DNA of 64,000 nt, from the NCBI RefSeq assembly GCF_030124145.1, contig NZ_JASKMS010000022.1, positions 62,001-126,000 on the forward strand. Reading direction: 5' to 3'. Both the position numbers and the translations under genes were made by a program. A model generated the notes under the pieces. It ran no database searches. It had not been told where the DNA came from and was given only the letters and a program-made list of their open reading frames with translations. The stretch is from Streptomyces sp. 378. Its GTDB lineage: Bacteria; Actinomycetota; Actinomycetes; Streptomycetales; Streptomycetaceae. Positions 63,831 to 64,000 of this stretch are shown here, one piece after another (within the stretch, counting starts at the first letter, position 1; each line of letters begins with the position of its first letter).

Positions 63831-64000
63831 TCAGTCGGGCCGCTGGAGCAGCGCGAACCGCGCCCCTTCCGGATCCGCCACCCTCGCCACCCGTCCCCGG
63901 GCGGTGTCGTGCACCGGTTTGAGGACGTGCCCGCCGAGGTGGACGAGATGGTCCAGTGCGTCGTCGACGTCGGCGACCTGGAAGTACGTGACCCAGTGCG
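63831..64000 (-). CDS. VOC-family (glyoxalase/bleomycin resistance-like) protein, N-terminus beyond window
   Basis: The C-terminal 56 codons are visible and end HWVTYFQVADVDDALDHLVHLGGHVLKPVHDTARGRVARVADPEGARFALLQRPD. The beta-alpha-beta-beta-beta pattern with DVDDALDHLVHLGG ... DPEGARFALLQ is the vicinal oxygen chelate module. The specific reaction cannot be inferred. Confidence 0.8.
   Translation of the reverse strand, partial: HWVTYFQVADVDDALDHLVHLGGHVLKPVHDTARGRVARVADPEGARFALLQRPD

Overview
The window is high-GC actinobacterial chromosome, almost certainly Streptomyces. The evidence is the extreme GC bias at third codon positions, frequent GTG starts, leaderless genes, and marker genes that are sporulation- or Streptomyces-specific: whiH next to the principal sigma factor hrdB, a topoisomerase IV pair (parE/parC), lexA-nrdR-nrdJ, and a DasR-type site at ptsH. 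From memory the gene order follows the SCO5799-SCO5846 stretch of the S. coelicolor core; I could not align it. I saw no insertion sequence, prophage, tRNA, rRNA or CRISPR array. The sequence is 64 kb of core chromosome with some less-known modules.

Layout. 1-731: end-truncated secreted lipoprotein with a trypsin-type domain. 1017-5973: compact NIS siderophore cassette (class III aminotransferase, IucA/IucC synthetase, IucB-type acyltransferase). 6191-13401: DNA repair and nucleotide block (DinG-type helicase, lexA with SOS box, nrdR and B12-dependent nrdJ with an NrdR-type box). 13484-16550: TerD-like protein, DUF4937 protein, histidine phosphatase and ADP-ribosylglycohydrolase. 16911-19265: divergent MFS exporter and TetR regulator with two matching operators. 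19393-24203: rnhB, an orphan helicase-C-like protein, a conserved hypothetical, and a RecQ helicase fused to a phosphoribosyltransferase domain. 24345-31883: DUF4192 protein, glycogen-debranching-type enzyme, NrtR-like NUDIX regulator and an ABC ATPase-permease fusion. 32045-38803: whiH, hrdB with two recognisable alternative-sigma promoters, a secreted trypsin-like protease, a small zinc-ribbon protein and parE.

39166-47475 is a metabolic and signalling island: a DUF485/solute symporter pair converging on a DctS/DctR-like two-component system with four tandem repeats upstream, an iron-box-controlled Suc/Fer-like protein, and two divergent citrate synthases, one carrying an N-terminal DNA-binding domain. 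The intergenic space between the citrate synthases is full of ATTGA/TCAAT half sites. 47645-50234: two small uncharacterised proteins and a G3E (CobW-type) metal GTPase with a Cys/Asp minisatellite. 50231-55784: parC and an M16 peptidase pair. 55904-58268: a c-di-AMP riboswitch ahead of an M23 cell-wall peptidase, a GntR regulator and ptsH with a dre site. 58447-63813: PatA-like acetyltransferase with an inverted domain order, DUF5998 protein, phosphodiesterase and thymidine kinase. A partial VOC protein reaches the right edge.

The most interesting signals are the HTH-citrate synthase fusion with its half-site array (and a similar AT-rich patch inside the partner gene), the repeat array upstream of the two-component system, the metal-binding minisatellite in the G3E GTPase, the leaderless iron-box promoter, and the RecQ-phosphoribosyltransferase fusion.
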